Positions 46,169-53,166 of a stretch of DNA of 64,000 bases are shown in pieces (position 1 is the first letter of the stretch; the number at the start of each line of letters is the position of its first letter). Origin of the DNA: RYN-230 sp963723595 (GTDB lineage: Bacteria; Actinomycetota; Actinomycetes; Streptosporangiales; Streptosporangiaceae). Made by a program: the position numbers and the translations under genes. The notes beneath the pieces were generated by a model that worked only from the letters and a program-made list of their open reading frames with translations, was not told the DNA's origin and ran no database searches. Location: the NCBI GenBank assembly GCA_963723595.1, contig CAVRRQ010000010.1:992001-1056000 (forward strand). Reading direction: 5' to 3'.

Positions 46169-46936
46169 ATGCGACGCTTAACTGAGTGCCTGCTTCTCGC
46201 GGCAGCAATCTTTCTCGCCGGATTCCTTGTGGCAGCTTGTGGGCATAGCGGCGGTGGCGCGATTGCCAGCTTCTCCCCCAGCCGAAGCGCCAGTATCTCA
46301 GTGCCGAGCCGGAGCGCGAGTATCTCACTGCCCAGCCCGAGCGCGAGTATCTCAGTACCCAGTCCGAGCGTATCGGCCAGCGCCCAGCCACCGGCGACTC
46401 ACAGCGCTATCGCATCCGCCACGATCGCGCCGTCGAGTAGTTCCACCGCCGCGAGCAGCGGATCCAGCTCCTCCTTTATCTGGCTTTGGATTGTCCTCGG
46501 GGCGCTGGTCCTCACCGGCCTGATAGTGGGGATCGCCCGTGCCTCCGGCCGCCGCTCCGCAACTGCGGCCGGATGGCAGGACAGGGTCGTTGACGTGTAC
46601 GCGGAAAGCGCGGCGCTTTGCGATTCGATGCGCGCCGCAGAGACACCAGGCGCGGTGGCCGCCCGGGATTCAGGCGCCCGGTGGTCCGACATCCAGCGCC
46701 GGGCGGATGACCTGACGCGGAGGCTGTACGCGCTTCGCGAGGCCGCCCCCGATGAAGACGAGCGCGCTCGGGTCTCGGATGTACTCGCGTCGCTGCAGGG
46801 TGCTCGTGCGGCCATGGACGCCGAGCGCGCTCCCGGCGGGGAGGACGGACGGAATGCACAGGTCGTCCGCAGCCGCCTGCTGGCCTTTGAGGAGGCTATC
46901 CGTGCACTCCGGACCCCGGACAAGCCACGCTTCTAG
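46169..46936 (+). CDS. Ser/Pro-rich lipoprotein with a membrane helix
   Basis: A 255-residue protein. A lipoprotein signal (RRLTECLLLAAAIFLAGFLVAAC) places the lipid-bearing Cys at residue 24. Residues 33-90 are a Ser/Pro/Ala stalk with three 9-residue repeats of SASIS(V/L)PS(R/P). A membrane helix (FIWLWIVLGALVLTGLIVGI) near residues 104-123 follows, then a cytoplasmic helical domain (GWQDRVVDVYAESAALCDSM, RARVSDVLASLQGARAAMDA). Such a shape would span from the outer face to the cytosol. GGAGGA precedes the ATG. The function is unknown. Confidence 0.72.
   Translation: MRRLTECLLLAAAIFLAGFLVAACGHSGGGAIASFSPSRSASISVPSRSASISLPSPSASISVPSPSVSASAQPPATHSAIASATIAPSSSSTAASSGSSSSFIWLWIVLGALVLTGLIVGIARASGRRSATAAGWQDRVVDVYAESAALCDSMRAAETPGAVAARDSGARWSDIQRRADDLTRRLYALREAAPDEDERARVSDVLASLQGARAAMDAERAPGGEDGRNAQVVRSRLLAFEEAIRALRTPDKPRF
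46286..46366 (+). repeat. 27-bp tandem repeat in the lipoprotein stalk
   Basis: Three imperfect copies of a 27-base unit starting AGCGCGAGTATCTCA code for SASISVPSR, SASISLPSP and SASISVPSP. A partial fourth copy begins at 46367. The unit length is a multiple of three, so copy-number change would lengthen or shorten the stalk without breaking the gene. Confidence 0.85.
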
Positions 46937-46975
46937 CGCGGCCTCCCCGCTCAGCGCCGTACAGCGGGTGCCTTT

Positions 46976-48022
46976 CTACCGGCTGCCCGGCAGCGCGGCA
47001 GGATAGTTTTCCTGGAGGAAGGTGAGGAGGCCTTCCCGGACTTCCCAGCGCAGCGGCGCGACGGCGTCACCATCGACGGCAGTCACCATGGCGATCAGCT
47101 TCACCGCCGGGCCAGTCGCGTCCTCGACGAGGATGTCACCACGGCCTCTATCCCAGTGTGAGGAGCGCTCAAGTACCCGGCCGAGTTCCTCGCGCAGGGC
47201 ACCCAGCAGGGCATCGAGAGGCGCGTGACTGTCAACCGCAATTTCCACCATCCCGCTGATCTGGGCACCCTTGTGTGTCCAGTTCTGGAACGGCGTCGTC
47301 GTGAAATAGGTGCAGGGCAGGATCAGTGTCGTGTTGTCCTTCACCCGCACTGAGACGTAAGTGAGGGTTATCTCCTCGATGCGGCCCGTCAGGCCCTGAA
47401 CAACGACGATGTCGTCGATCCGGATCGCATCGTTGAAGGCGATCTGGAGGCCCGCGAACAGGTTTCCCAGAGTTGTCTGCGCGGCCAGGCCCCCGATCAC
47501 CCCGATCACGCCAGCCGACGCCAGGATGCCGGCGCCTATATCGCGCAGCGGCGGGATCGTCCACAAGATCGCGGCCACGGTCAGCGCCCCGATCAGGGCC
47601 TGGATCACGCGCGTAACAAGAATGATCTTCGTCCGGACGTGGCGGGAGCGGCGGTTCTCAAGCTCAGCATCGGGAAAACGGGCCAGCATCGCCCGTTCGA
47701 GGACGACTGCGACCGCCGTGAGCAACCATCCAACGACAGCGAGGGCCACGAGACCGAGGATGTACCCGGCGCGGCCAGCCCATGGGCGCTGGGTCCCCGC
47801 CAGCAGGACTCCGCGGACGGCCAGCACGACGAGCAGCACGGTGACCGGCGCCCGCCAGACAGGCCGTCGCGGGACGTCAAGATTGCGACGCGCGGCGAGC
47901 CGCCTGATTAATGCCGTGACCGCCACGCCCACGACGAATGCGATGGCTCCCGCCAGGATGCAGGCCACGATGACCGTCGATGCCGAAGCCTGGCTCAGCT
48001 CAGGCACCGACGAGGACCTCAC
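46976..48022 (-). CDS. Mechanosensitive ion channel, MscS family
   Basis: A 348-residue protein with four predicted helices. The pore-lining helix is ASAGVIGVIGGLAAQTTLGNLFAG, with Gly/Ala packing as in TM3 of MscS. GLQIAFNDAIRIDDIVVVQG begins the beta domain, and the C-terminal vestibule follows (WTHKGAQISGMVEIAVDS). It should open under membrane tension on osmotic downshock. GTG 48022 is the likely start. A tiny membrane-protein gene lies 10 bases upstream on the same strand. Confidence 0.9.
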   Translation of the reverse strand: MRSSSVPELSQASASTVIVACILAGAIAFVVGVAVTALIRRLAARRNLDVPRRPVWRAPVTVLLVVLAVRGVLLAGTQRPWAGRAGYILGLVALAVVGWLLTAVAVVLERAMLARFPDAELENRRSRHVRTKIILVTRVIQALIGALTVAAILWTIPPLRDIGAGILASAGVIGVIGGLAAQTTLGNLFAGLQIAFNDAIRIDDIVVVQGLTGRIEEITLTYVSVRVKDNTTLILPCTYFTTTPFQNWTHKGAQISGMVEIAVDSHAPLDALLGALREELGRVLERSSHWDRGRGDILVEDATGPAVKLIAMVTAVDGDAVAPLRWEVREGLLTFLQENYPAALPGSR

Positions 48023-48031
48023 GACGTGTCC

Positions 48032-48181
48032 TCAGGCGCCCGTGCCCGGCACGGCGGCGAACGGTCCGCGCGCACGTTCCCGCCCGTCCCGGGACGCCCG
48101 AGCCACCGCCTGCTCGTTCCGGAACAGGAACGGTGCCTTCGTCCAGATCAGCGCCAGCACAGCGAGCAGCGCGATAAGCAT
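48032..48181 (-). CDS. Small membrane protein, 49 residues, upstream of MscS
   Basis: ATG 48181 has GGAG 9-10 bases upstream. A hydrophobic N-terminal helix (MLIALLAVLALIWTKAPFLF) is followed by a charged tail (RNEQAVARASRDGRERARG). It sits 10 bases before the MscS gene on the same strand and is probably co-transcribed. It could be a channel accessory peptide; no family is known to me. Confidence 0.5.
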   Translation of the reverse strand: MLIALLAVLALIWTKAPFLFRNEQAVARASRDGRERARGPFAAVPGTGA

Positions 48182-48270
48182 GCCTAGATTCTCCGGCCAC
48201 GCCTGTGGGCGCGACTCACCCGCCGGGGGTGGCGGAGCCGTCCGGGCGGCGCCGGAGCGAACTCGATCTT

Positions 48271-48483
48271 TTAGTGACGGCGCCAGGCGGCCACATTGGC
48301 GGCCGCGCGACGTCGCAGAGCCGCGGATGTGGCGGCGCCCTGGCGATGCGCGACACTTGCCACTACGACCAGCCCGAGAACTATAACGGCCCGGTTCCGC
48401 GCCACGGCTTTCGCCGCAGCCATTGCGAGCACGAGCATCATCATGTGCTGATTGCGAACCGCCTGGTCGCTGCTAACGGTCAT
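48271..48483 (-). CDS. Small hypothetical protein with one hydrophobic segment
   Basis: A 70-residue protein with a Met-rich helix (MMMLVLAMAAAKAVARNRAV and IVLGLVVVASVA) and an Arg/Ala-rich tail. AGGA lies 13 bases before ATG 48483, which is long. Codon usage is not strongly biased, so it may not be a real gene. Confidence 0.3.
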   Translation of the reverse strand: MTVSSDQAVRNQHMMMLVLAMAAAKAVARNRAVIVLGLVVVASVAHRQGAATSAALRRRAAANVAAWRRH

Positions 48484-48647
48484 GCTGGCTCATTCCTCGC
48501 CACAGGGGTCCTCAGGGACAATCGGACACTTCGGCCAGCATGACCGTCGTCGGGGTGACTTGCCGTCACCCGCTCAATATTTCACCCAGGTTAGATCGGG
48601 CACCGACACCAAGCGTCCTAGCCGCGGCGACGGCGGCGGTGAAGAAC

Positions 48648-49241
48648 TCAGGGATTGATGAGGCGCAGTCCTGCGATGACGAGTTCGACCATGCGGCGTG
48701 CGTCGTAGCGGGGGTTGTTGTCCGCGCCGATACAGAGATTGCCGACGCCAAGCATCAGCTCGAAGGCGTCTGTGCCGGGGCGGATCTCGCCCGCCATAAC
48801 CGCGGCGTCGATCAGCTGGGCGCACACCGGGACCAGGCGGTCGAGGAAATAGGCGTGCAGAGTCTCGAAGGCGGCCTTGTCCGACTGCAGCGCCTCGGCC
48901 AGGCCGTGCTTGGTGACCAGGAAGTCAACGAAGAGATTGATCCACCGGGCCAGGGCGCCATACGGCGTGCTGCTGTTCTCCAGCAGCGCCGGACCGGCCT
49001 CGGCGCACGCCTCGACCTGGTGCCGGTAGACGGCGACGATGAGATCGGCCCGGGTCGGGAAGTGGCGGTAGATCGTGCCCAGGCCCACTCCGGCCTTGGC
49101 CGCGATGTCGCGCACGGGCACGTCGACGCCGGAAGCGATGAAAGCCGCGGCGGCCGCGTCCAGCAGGGTCTTCTCGTTACGCCGGGCGTCGGCCCGCTTC
49201 CGCGGGGCAGACGATCCTGATCCGCTGTCGATGCCGGCCAC
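48648..49241 (-). CDS. TetR family transcriptional regulator
   Basis: A 197-residue repressor from GTG 49241. The helix-turn-helix is DVPVRDIAAKAGVGLGTIYRHFPTRADL. The ligand domain (YGALARWINLFVDFLVTKHG, FLDRLVPVCAQLIDAAVMAG) resembles the large subgroup with a TetR_C 'SbtR-like' C-terminus. GGAGG at 10 bases supports this GTG start; ATG 49283 lies inside an operator and has no ribosome-binding site. Two palindromes just upstream suggest it represses itself and the divergent reductase/oxidoreductase genes. Confidence 0.85.
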   Translation of the reverse strand: MAGIDSGSGSSAPRKRADARRNEKTLLDAAAAAFIASGVDVPVRDIAAKAGVGLGTIYRHFPTRADLIVAVYRHQVEACAEAGPALLENSSTPYGALARWINLFVDFLVTKHGLAEALQSDKAAFETLHAYFLDRLVPVCAQLIDAAVMAGEIRPGTDAFELMLGVGNLCIGADNNPRYDARRMVELVIAGLRLINP

Positions 49242-49273
49242 CGCGCCGCTGCCTCCGTCTCTCCACTTGGCAA

Positions 49274-49317
49274 ACGGAACCATGTTCCGTATGTTAGTTA
49301 CCGGAACAATGATCCGT
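49274..49317. promoter_or_regulatory. Paired 17-bp operators between TetR and the divergent genes
   Basis: Two near-identical imperfect palindromes lie in the divergent promoter region: ACGGAACCATGTTCCGT (49274-49290) and CCGGAACAATGATCCGT (49301-49317). They share CGGAAC-ATG-TCCGT, and their centres are 27 bases apart. Repeated palindromes of this length beside a tetR gene are typical binding sites for the product. The rest of 49242-49396 also holds the two promoters, not resolved. Confidence 0.7.
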
Positions 49318-49396
49318 TTGCTCATGATGCCAGAACAGGCGAGCCAAACCAAGCCACGCATCCGCAGCTCGCTTCGCCTCTCCAGGAGGAACAGTC

Positions 49397-49606
49397 ATGC
49401 AGTACCGCACCTTGGGCCGCACCGGCATGCAGGTCAGCACCCTCGTGCTCGGCGCGATGAACTTCGGCAGTCTGGGACGTACCACCCAGGATGAGGTCAC
49501 CGCCATGGTCGACGCCGCCCTGGAGGGGGGATCAACCGACCTTGCCGCGCACGAGAAGTTCGACACGCCGCCCGCCCTGCTTGACCCGGCGCTGCGACGC
49601 CGCTGA
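49397..49606 (+). pseudogene. Aldo/keto reductase with its middle deleted
   Basis: A 69-residue frame with AGGAGGA upstream. It reads MQYRTLGRTGMQVSTLVLGA and NFGSLGRTTQDEVTAMVDAAL, the normal start of an aldo/keto reductase, then jumps to TDLAAHEKFDTPPALLDPALRRR, the normal end of the same family. About 250 residues, with the catalytic Asp-Tyr-Lys-His set, are missing. The join lies at a run of Gs (49525-49531 region, GAGGGGGGATCAACC), and ATCAAC there matches the IN of the expected ALEGGINLID. The remnant cannot be an enzyme. Confidence 0.75.
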
Positions 49607-49653
49607 CCGCCGGTCAACCGGAGTCCCACCCCTCTGCTGAAAGGACCGACGGA

Positions 49654-50523
49654 ATGCCGCACACACCCCGGCCTCGCTTCGGGATCGCGACCGCCCCGCA
49701 GCAGGTCGACTACCACGACATCCTGCGCGTCTGGCGCGAGGCGGACACCATCCCGCAGATCGAGCATGCGTGGCTGTTCGATCACCTCATGCCGATCGGC
49801 GGCGACCCGGCCGGGCCGATCTTCGAAGGCTGGACACTGCTCTCGGCCCTCGCCGCGCAGACCCAGCGACTGCGCCTCGGCCTGCTCGTGACCAGCAACC
49901 GCTTCCGGCCGCCCGCGATGCTGGCCAAGATCGCCGCGACCGTCAACATCGTCTCCGGCGGGCGGCTCGACTTCGGAATCGGCGCAGGCTCACGGCCCGA
50001 CATCCCGTGGGCCCGGCGCGAATATGAAGCAAACGGCCTGCCCTACCATGACTTCGGCCATTCCGTGGGGAGCCTGGCGGAAGCGTGCACAGTGATCCGG
50101 CGGTTGTGGACCGAGACCGAGCCGTTCGACTTCGAGGGCAGCTACGTCCAGCTCACCGGGGCGTTCTGCAACCCAAAACCCGTCCAGCGCCCCTACCCGC
50201 CGATCCTGATCGGCGGACGCTCGGCGGCCGTGCTCCGCGTGGTCGCCGAGCAGGCCGATCTGTGGAACATCCCCGGCGGCGACATCGGCGACGTCATCAG
50301 CCGCAGCGCGCTGCTGGACCGCTACTGTGCCGAGATCGGCCGCGACCCCGCCTCGGTCACCCGCTCGATCTACCTGTCCGTCTCCTACGACCAGCCTGGC
50401 AGCACCCGGGACGCGATCGGCGAAGCGATCGACGCCGGCTTCCAGCACATCGTCCTCGGACTGCCGGCGCCCTACCTCCCCAACGTCGCACAGTGGGTCG
50501 CCGACGAGCTCATCACCACGTAG
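49654..50523 (+). CDS. LLM class F420-dependent oxidoreductase
   Basis: A 289-residue luciferase-like protein. PRFGIATAPQQVDYHDILRVWREAD opens the barrel; AWLFDHLMPIGGDPAGPIFEGW, LRLGLLVTSNRFRPPAMLAKIAATVNIVSGGRLDFGIGAGS and PPILIGGRSAAVLRVVAEQADLWN are the F420-binding and barrel signatures. It would reduce or oxidise an organic substrate with F420. It follows the damaged reductase and is probably under the divergent TetR regulator. AAAGGA is upstream of ATG 49654. Confidence 0.9.
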   Translation: MPHTPRPRFGIATAPQQVDYHDILRVWREADTIPQIEHAWLFDHLMPIGGDPAGPIFEGWTLLSALAAQTQRLRLGLLVTSNRFRPPAMLAKIAATVNIVSGGRLDFGIGAGSRPDIPWARREYEANGLPYHDFGHSVGSLAEACTVIRRLWTETEPFDFEGSYVQLTGAFCNPKPVQRPYPPILIGGRSAAVLRVVAEQADLWNIPGGDIGDVISRSALLDRYCAEIGRDPASVTRSIYLSVSYDQPGSTRDAIGEAIDAGFQHIVLGLPAPYLPNVAQWVADELITT

Positions 50524-50585
50524 GCCTAGCCCCCAGCCCAGGAGGCAATCCCCGCACCGCGTTACGCGGCGGTGGCAGGGCGCCT

Positions 50586-51236
50586 TCAGTGGCTGGTCAG
50601 GTGGATCACCCCGACATCGGACAAACCGTTGAGAACCAGTTGCACGGCGAGCGCGGCAAGCAGGAAGCCGAAGACCTTCTCGGTGACCAGCATCCGGCTG
50701 GCGTCCAGGTGGTTGCTGACCCGCACAGCCCAGCGGAATACCACGACGTCGAGCGCGAGTATCACGATGAGCACGCCGACGACGACAGCCAGGACCGCGA
50801 CGGAGCTGGCTTCGGCCGAGGCGGTGACCAGGACGACGATCCCAGCCGGATTGAGCAGGTAGGGAACGGCCAGCGGGAAGACAGCCATCCGCATCGGGTC
50901 TTTATGTTCCGCTGGGTGGCTGGCGCCATCGGGGTCTCGCGGCCCGAGCACCATGGTGACCGCGATGATGAGCAGGATGATGCCGCTGGCGATGCCGAGC
51001 GCGCCTGGGGAGAAGTGCAGCAGCCTGGTCAGCAGGCCGCCGAGAATGAGGAGGAGAACGGCGACCGTTGTGGCCGTGGTCAGCATCTTGCGCAGGACAC
51101 GGCGTTTCGTGGTCTCCGGCATTTCCTTGGTCGCCTCGAGGAACGGCACCAGCGCGATTTTCGGGCCAATGCCGATCAGGAGCAGCAGGAACATGTCGAT
51201 GACGAAGGCGGCGTCCAGCGATTCGAGGTCCTTCAT
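50586..51236 (-). CDS. MarC family integral membrane protein
   Basis: A 216-residue protein with six helices. FVIDMFLLLLIGIGPKIALVPFLEATKEMP is the family opening, and PYLLNPAGIVVLVTASAEAS is the second half of the internal repeat. MarC/UPF0056 proteins are of unknown transport function; some are called NAAT transporters on weak grounds. It is divergent from the membrane gene at 51511 with a large inverted repeat between them. Confidence 0.85.
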   Translation of the reverse strand: MKDLESLDAAFVIDMFLLLLIGIGPKIALVPFLEATKEMPETTKRRVLRKMLTTATTVAVLLLILGGLLTRLLHFSPGALGIASGIILLIIAVTMVLGPRDPDGASHPAEHKDPMRMAVFPLAVPYLLNPAGIVVLVTASAEASSVAVLAVVVGVLIVILALDVVVFRWAVRVSNHLDASRMLVTEKVFGFLLAALAVQLVLNGLSDVGVIHLTSH

Positions 51237-51404
51237 GGGCTTCGTATGCGGTCTTTCTCAGATCCGGTGGGCCCGCGATGGCAGGCACATAGCACCTGCT
51301 GTCAGCGTGTCCTGCGCGAAGGCGGCGAGGATCACCCGTGACGGACGATCTCCAACCTCAGGCCGGGCCCTACTGGTTCCGCGCCCGGGGGCTGCACGCC
51401 CCCG

Positions 51405-51431
51405 CGTCGTCACCCGGGCTGGGTGACGACG
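51405..51431. promoter_or_regulatory. Perfect 11-bp inverted repeat in a divergent promoter region
   Basis: CGTCGTCACCC and GGGTGACGACG flank a 5-base loop. A second short hairpin (GGGGGC-TGCAC-GCCCCC, 51387-51403) adjoins it on the left. The pair lies between the MarC gene and the divergent membrane gene at 51511, so it may be an operator; it could also be a terminator-like barrier. The remaining part of 51237-51510 shows no gene. Confidence 0.4.
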
Positions 51432-51510
51432 CCTAACGTCTACCGGCCAGACCATCCTTGATGGGGCCACAATGACCGTCTGCAGCGCTGCCGCAGTCCC
51501 GGGAGGATGC

Positions 51511-52074
51511 ATGAAGGCCGCGGGTACGCGACGGCCGGCTGAGGGAGCGGTGATGGCGGGAGTCTCTCCCAGAGCACAGCCGGGGCCCTCCGCGAGGAGC
51601 CGCGCACCGCGCCGCGCCGCTGGCATCTACGGCACGATCATCACTGCCGCGATCCTCGCCGCGATCGGCGACCACGTGCACACGCTGCCGCTGACGGTCT
51701 CCATCCTGGTCACGCTGGTCGTGTACTGGCTCGCCGAGGAATACGCCGAACTCCTGGGCGAGCAGCTGGAGGGCGGGCAGCTGCCGACCTGGGCGGATGT
51801 CCGGGCAGCACTGGCCGCCACCTGGCCGATGGTCACCGCCTCCTACATTCCGCTGCTCGCCCTCATCCTGGCGCATCTGCTCGGCGCCTCGCTTTCGGCG
51901 GCCGCCAATGTCGGGCTGGCGGTGGCCATCGTGCTGCTGATGATCTACGCGTGGTTGGCCGGGCGCGCCGCCCAGCTCCGGGGCAGGCAGCTACTCATCA
52001 TCACGACAGTCGCCGCCGCGCTAGGGCTGCTGATGATCATTCTCAAGGACGTGGTCCTTATCCACCTGCACTGA
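51511..52074 (+). CDS. Integral membrane protein, unknown function
   Basis: A 187-residue protein with five hydrophobic segments: IYGTIITAAILAAIGDHVHT, LTVSILVTLVVYWLAEEYAE, MVTASYIPLLALILAHLLGA, ANVGLAVAIVLLMIYAWLAG and LLIITTVAAALGLLMIILKD. WLAEEYAELLGEQLEGGQLP is a hydrophilic conserved loop. GGGAGG lies 5 bases before ATG 51511; ATG 51553 is a later alternative. No function is assignable. It ends at a large palindromic terminator. Confidence 0.72.
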   Translation: MKAAGTRRPAEGAVMAGVSPRAQPGPSARSRAPRRAAGIYGTIITAAILAAIGDHVHTLPLTVSILVTLVVYWLAEEYAELLGEQLEGGQLPTWADVRAALAATWPMVTASYIPLLALILAHLLGASLSAAANVGLAVAIVLLMIYAWLAGRAAQLRGRQLLIITTVAAALGLLMIILKDVVLIHLH

Positions 52075-52118
52075 ATTCACCTGCACTGAGTGCCGGGCCG
52101 CGGGTCAATCAGGCGTCT

Positions 52119-52152
52119 GGACCAGGACGCCGCCGCGGCGGCGTCCTGGTCC
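52119..52152. terminator. 34-bp perfect palindrome, bidirectional terminator
   Basis: GGACCAGGACGCCGCC and its exact complement meet without a loop, giving a 34-base perfect palindrome. It lies between the convergent genes ending at 52074 and 52205, so it most likely terminates both. Such perfect palindromes can also extrude as cruciforms. A direct repeat of CACCTGCACTGA (52065-52087) sits on its left. Confidence 0.65.
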
Positions 52153-52204
52153 ATTCCGGGTCGTCTCCCTGCAGATCCTGGCTGCTCGGCAGGAATCCGC
52201 CTGT

Positions 52205-52609
52205 TTAGGCGAGAACCTTCGCCTTCTCGCGATCGAACTCCTCGGGGGAGATAACTCCCCGGTCGCGAAGGTCAGCGAGCTTGGCCAGCTGGTCGGCGGT
52301 AGTCGCCGGTGAATCGGACGCGGCGTTCTGGATGTAACTGCGGAACTCCTCGTCCTGGTGCCGTGCCTGCTGTACTGACCGCTCATGCATCGATCCGCCC
52401 CGCACGATCAGGTAGGCCAGCACGCCGAAGAGCGGGATGAACAGCACGAAAATGAACCACAGGGCCTTGGCCAGGCCGGACAGATCACGACTGCGGAAGA
52501 TGTCGATGAACACCCAGACCAGAATCCAGATCCAGATCACCCACAGGAAAAACTCGAACATCGTCCAGAACAGGTTAAGCAACGGGTAAGACGAGCTGGC
52601 GATCGCCAT
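52205..52609 (-). CDS. SHOCT/PLDc_N membrane protein
   Basis: A 134-residue protein. Two N-terminal helices (LFWTMFEFFLWVIWIWILVWVFI and KALWFIFVLFIPLFGVLAYLIV) form the PLDc_N-type hairpin, and the C-terminus TTADQLAKLADLRDRGVISPEEFDREKAKVLA is a complete SHOCT domain, a short oligomerisation motif. Proteins of this form occur widely in actinobacteria, with no settled role. The gap 52610-52910 has no supportable gene. Confidence 0.85.
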   Translation of the reverse strand: MAIASSSYPLLNLFWTMFEFFLWVIWIWILVWVFIDIFRSRDLSGLAKALWFIFVLFIPLFGVLAYLIVRGGSMHERSVQQARHQDEEFRSYIQNAASDSPATTADQLAKLADLRDRGVISPEEFDREKAKVLA

Positions 52610-52910
52610 TAGTGCTCCTTCGCGAGCAGCGATAATTCCTAGGTTCTGGCCATTACTAGCGCGGCCAGCGCGGCCCTAGCCTGCCTCGGCTGACGATCTT
52701 CAACATCACCCATTACGGGTGGTTACACCCTGGTGCGCCGTGACAATCCGAAAGGCGTCTCCCGGCCAGGTTAACCACCGAAGTTCTCCGCTGGTGAGGG
52801 TCGTTCTCCCGTCGCCGGCGCCGGGCTCACTCCCGCCGGGTGATCCCGGTTGATACAGGCGCATGACACGGTCAGGCGAGGCCAGATCCGCTGCCGGGGA
52901 AGGACTCAAC

Positions 52911-53159
52911 GTGGGCACAGACGGCGCCGAACCAGGGCCGACCGTAACCGTGGCGGTCGTGACCAGCCGTACCGAGGCGGAACTGATCGTCGGCCTGCTG
53001 CGCAACAACGATCTGCGGGCCGTGGTATCCGCCGACGACGCCGGCGGCCAGGAACCACAGCTGCAGGCGCAGGGGGTGCGTGTGCTCGTCGCACCCGCCG
53101 ATGCGGCGGCGGCCCGGCGACTCCTGGACGCAGCCAACCGGCAGGGCGCGGGCGGGTAG
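52911..53159 (+). CDS. DUF2007-like small protein
   Basis: An 82-residue protein from GTG 52911 (AAGGA 6 bases upstream); an earlier in-frame ATG at 52863 is possible. TVTVAVVTSRTEAELIVGLLRNNDL and VRVLVAPADAAAARRLLDA form the DUF2007 ferredoxin-like fold, proposed as a signal-transducing domain. It is usually a stand-alone cytoplasmic protein. It ends 7 bases before the STAND ATPase gene, so both are probably co-transcribed and may work together. Confidence 0.7.
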   Translation: MGTDGAEPGPTVTVAVVTSRTEAELIVGLLRNNDLRAVVSADDAGGQEPQLQAQGVRVLVAPADAAAARRLLDAANRQGAGG

Positions 53160-53166
53160 TACCCGG

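Noticed and set aside
46286..46366. Regular repeats considered as a CRISPR array
   Set aside because: The copies touch without spacers and code for an in-frame peptide repeat.
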